NCBI RefSeq assembly: GCF_014203715.1
Contig: NZ_JACHJP010000009.1
Span: 62,001 to 126,000 of the forward strand
Direction: 5' to 3'
Length of the DNA: 64,000 nucleotides
Source: Streptosporangium saharense
GTDB lineage: Bacteria; Actinomycetota; Actinomycetes; Streptosporangiales; Streptosporangiaceae
The notes below the pieces were generated by a model. That model was not told the origin of the DNA. It was given only the letters and a program-made list of their open reading frames with translations, and did not search any database. Of this stretch, positions 63,680 through 64,000 are shown in pieces. How positions within the stretch are numbered: the stretch's first letter is position 1; each line of letters begins with the position of its first letter. The position numbers and the translations under genes were made by a program.

Positions 63680-63850
63680 CACGATCTCCGCACACTGAGG
63701 GCAGGGGCCGGTCGGCGCCTGCCCACTTCTCTGTCCACACCCCGGGGAACCGTGGCGGGCGGCAGATCGTTGGGGGAGACGATCGGTTCATGGGACAGCG
63801 CGGTCCGGTCGGGTCGTGTGAGCTGGCGATCATCTTCGGGAGTGTGCGGT

Positions 63851-64000
63851 ATGGCAGTGACCGGCATCATCTCAGCCCTCATCGTCGGAATCGTCATCGG
63901 TGTGCTTGGCCGATTGGTGGTTCCGGGACGTCAGTCGATTCCGATCTGGCTGACCATCGTGATCGGTGTCGTCGCCGCGCTTGTCGGCACCGCCATCGCC
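63851..64000 (+). CDS. GlsB/YeaQ/YmgE-family membrane protein (3' end outside window)
   Basis: The visible 50 residues are two hydrophobic segments joined by GRLVVPGRQSIP, the hallmark of the small transglycosylase-associated/GlsB stress proteins of ~85-100 aa. GGGAG lies about 8 nt before ATG 63851. Function of the family is unclear; it is often induced by stress. Confidence 0.85.
   Translation, partial: MAVTGIISALIVGIVIGVLGRLVVPGRQSIPIWLTIVIGVVAALVGTAIA

Overview
The window is GC-rich actinomycete DNA. Nearly every gene has strong third-position G/C, GTG and TTG starts are frequent, and starts overlap stops (ATGA/GTGA) inside tightly packed operons. Gene content fits a filamentous actinobacterium: Opp/Dpp ABC systems with fused ATPases, an ECF42-type sigma factor with its DGPF partner, STAND/NB-ARC and WD40 signalling proteins, a CseBC-like two-component system, and a DtpA/ECuC-like copper module. 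A Streptosporangiaceae-type genome is my guess from style alone. No rRNA, tRNA, CRISPR array, integrase or intact insertion sequence was found.

Layout. 0-5 kb: the end of a STAND-WD40 protein, a 16-bp tandem repeat, and a convergent uncharacterised coiled-coil protein. 5-13 kb: an SsuD-like monooxygenase followed by a complete peptide/nickel-type ABC importer and a class III aminotransferase. 13-18 kb: a cytochrome P450, a SpoIIE-type phosphatase, and a CBS protein coupled to an ArsB/NhaD-type transporter. 18-24.5 kb (minus): siderophore uptake (lipoprotein and two FecCD permeases, no FecE-type ATPase) under a DtxR/IdeR-like iron box, plus a heterodimeric ABC exporter-fold pair. 24.5-31.6 kb (minus): a second Opp system ending in an aminotransferase. 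This diverges from a plus-strand operon (31.9-34.9 kb) of a zinc deacylase-like enzyme, two tandem SDR paralogues and a RidA protein, followed by a LysR regulator; together these look like a catabolic locus.

36-43 kb: a DUF6461-like protein, a response regulator/histidine kinase/D,D-carboxypeptidase operon, an NB-ARC-TPR protein with an amyloid-motif-like N-terminus, and a convergent GT-B-like protein. 43.5-54 kb: a cupin, a DGPF-ECF42 sigma pair, an aldo-keto reductase and TetR regulator sharing a promoter with twin operators, a four-gene oxidative operon (SnoaL-like, aldehyde dehydrogenase, DszC-like flavoprotein, flavin reductase), a GAF-LuxR regulator, a WYL regulator and a RidA protein. 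54-64 kb: a seven-iron ferredoxin with an FNR-like reductase, a PRC-barrel stress protein with a sigma-B-like promoter, a broken glycosyltransferase, a copper chaperone/Dyp peroxidase/PepSY cluster, a decayed second DGPF-ECF42 pair, a small HhH-like protein, and the start of a GlsB-type membrane protein.

The strongest leads are the ABC pair, whose two chains have lost complementary ATP-site motifs; the NB-ARC protein and its neighbour; the uncharacterised coiled-coil protein at 2857-4839; the tandem SDR paralogues, one with a ruined nucleotide motif; and the fossil sigma-factor locus.
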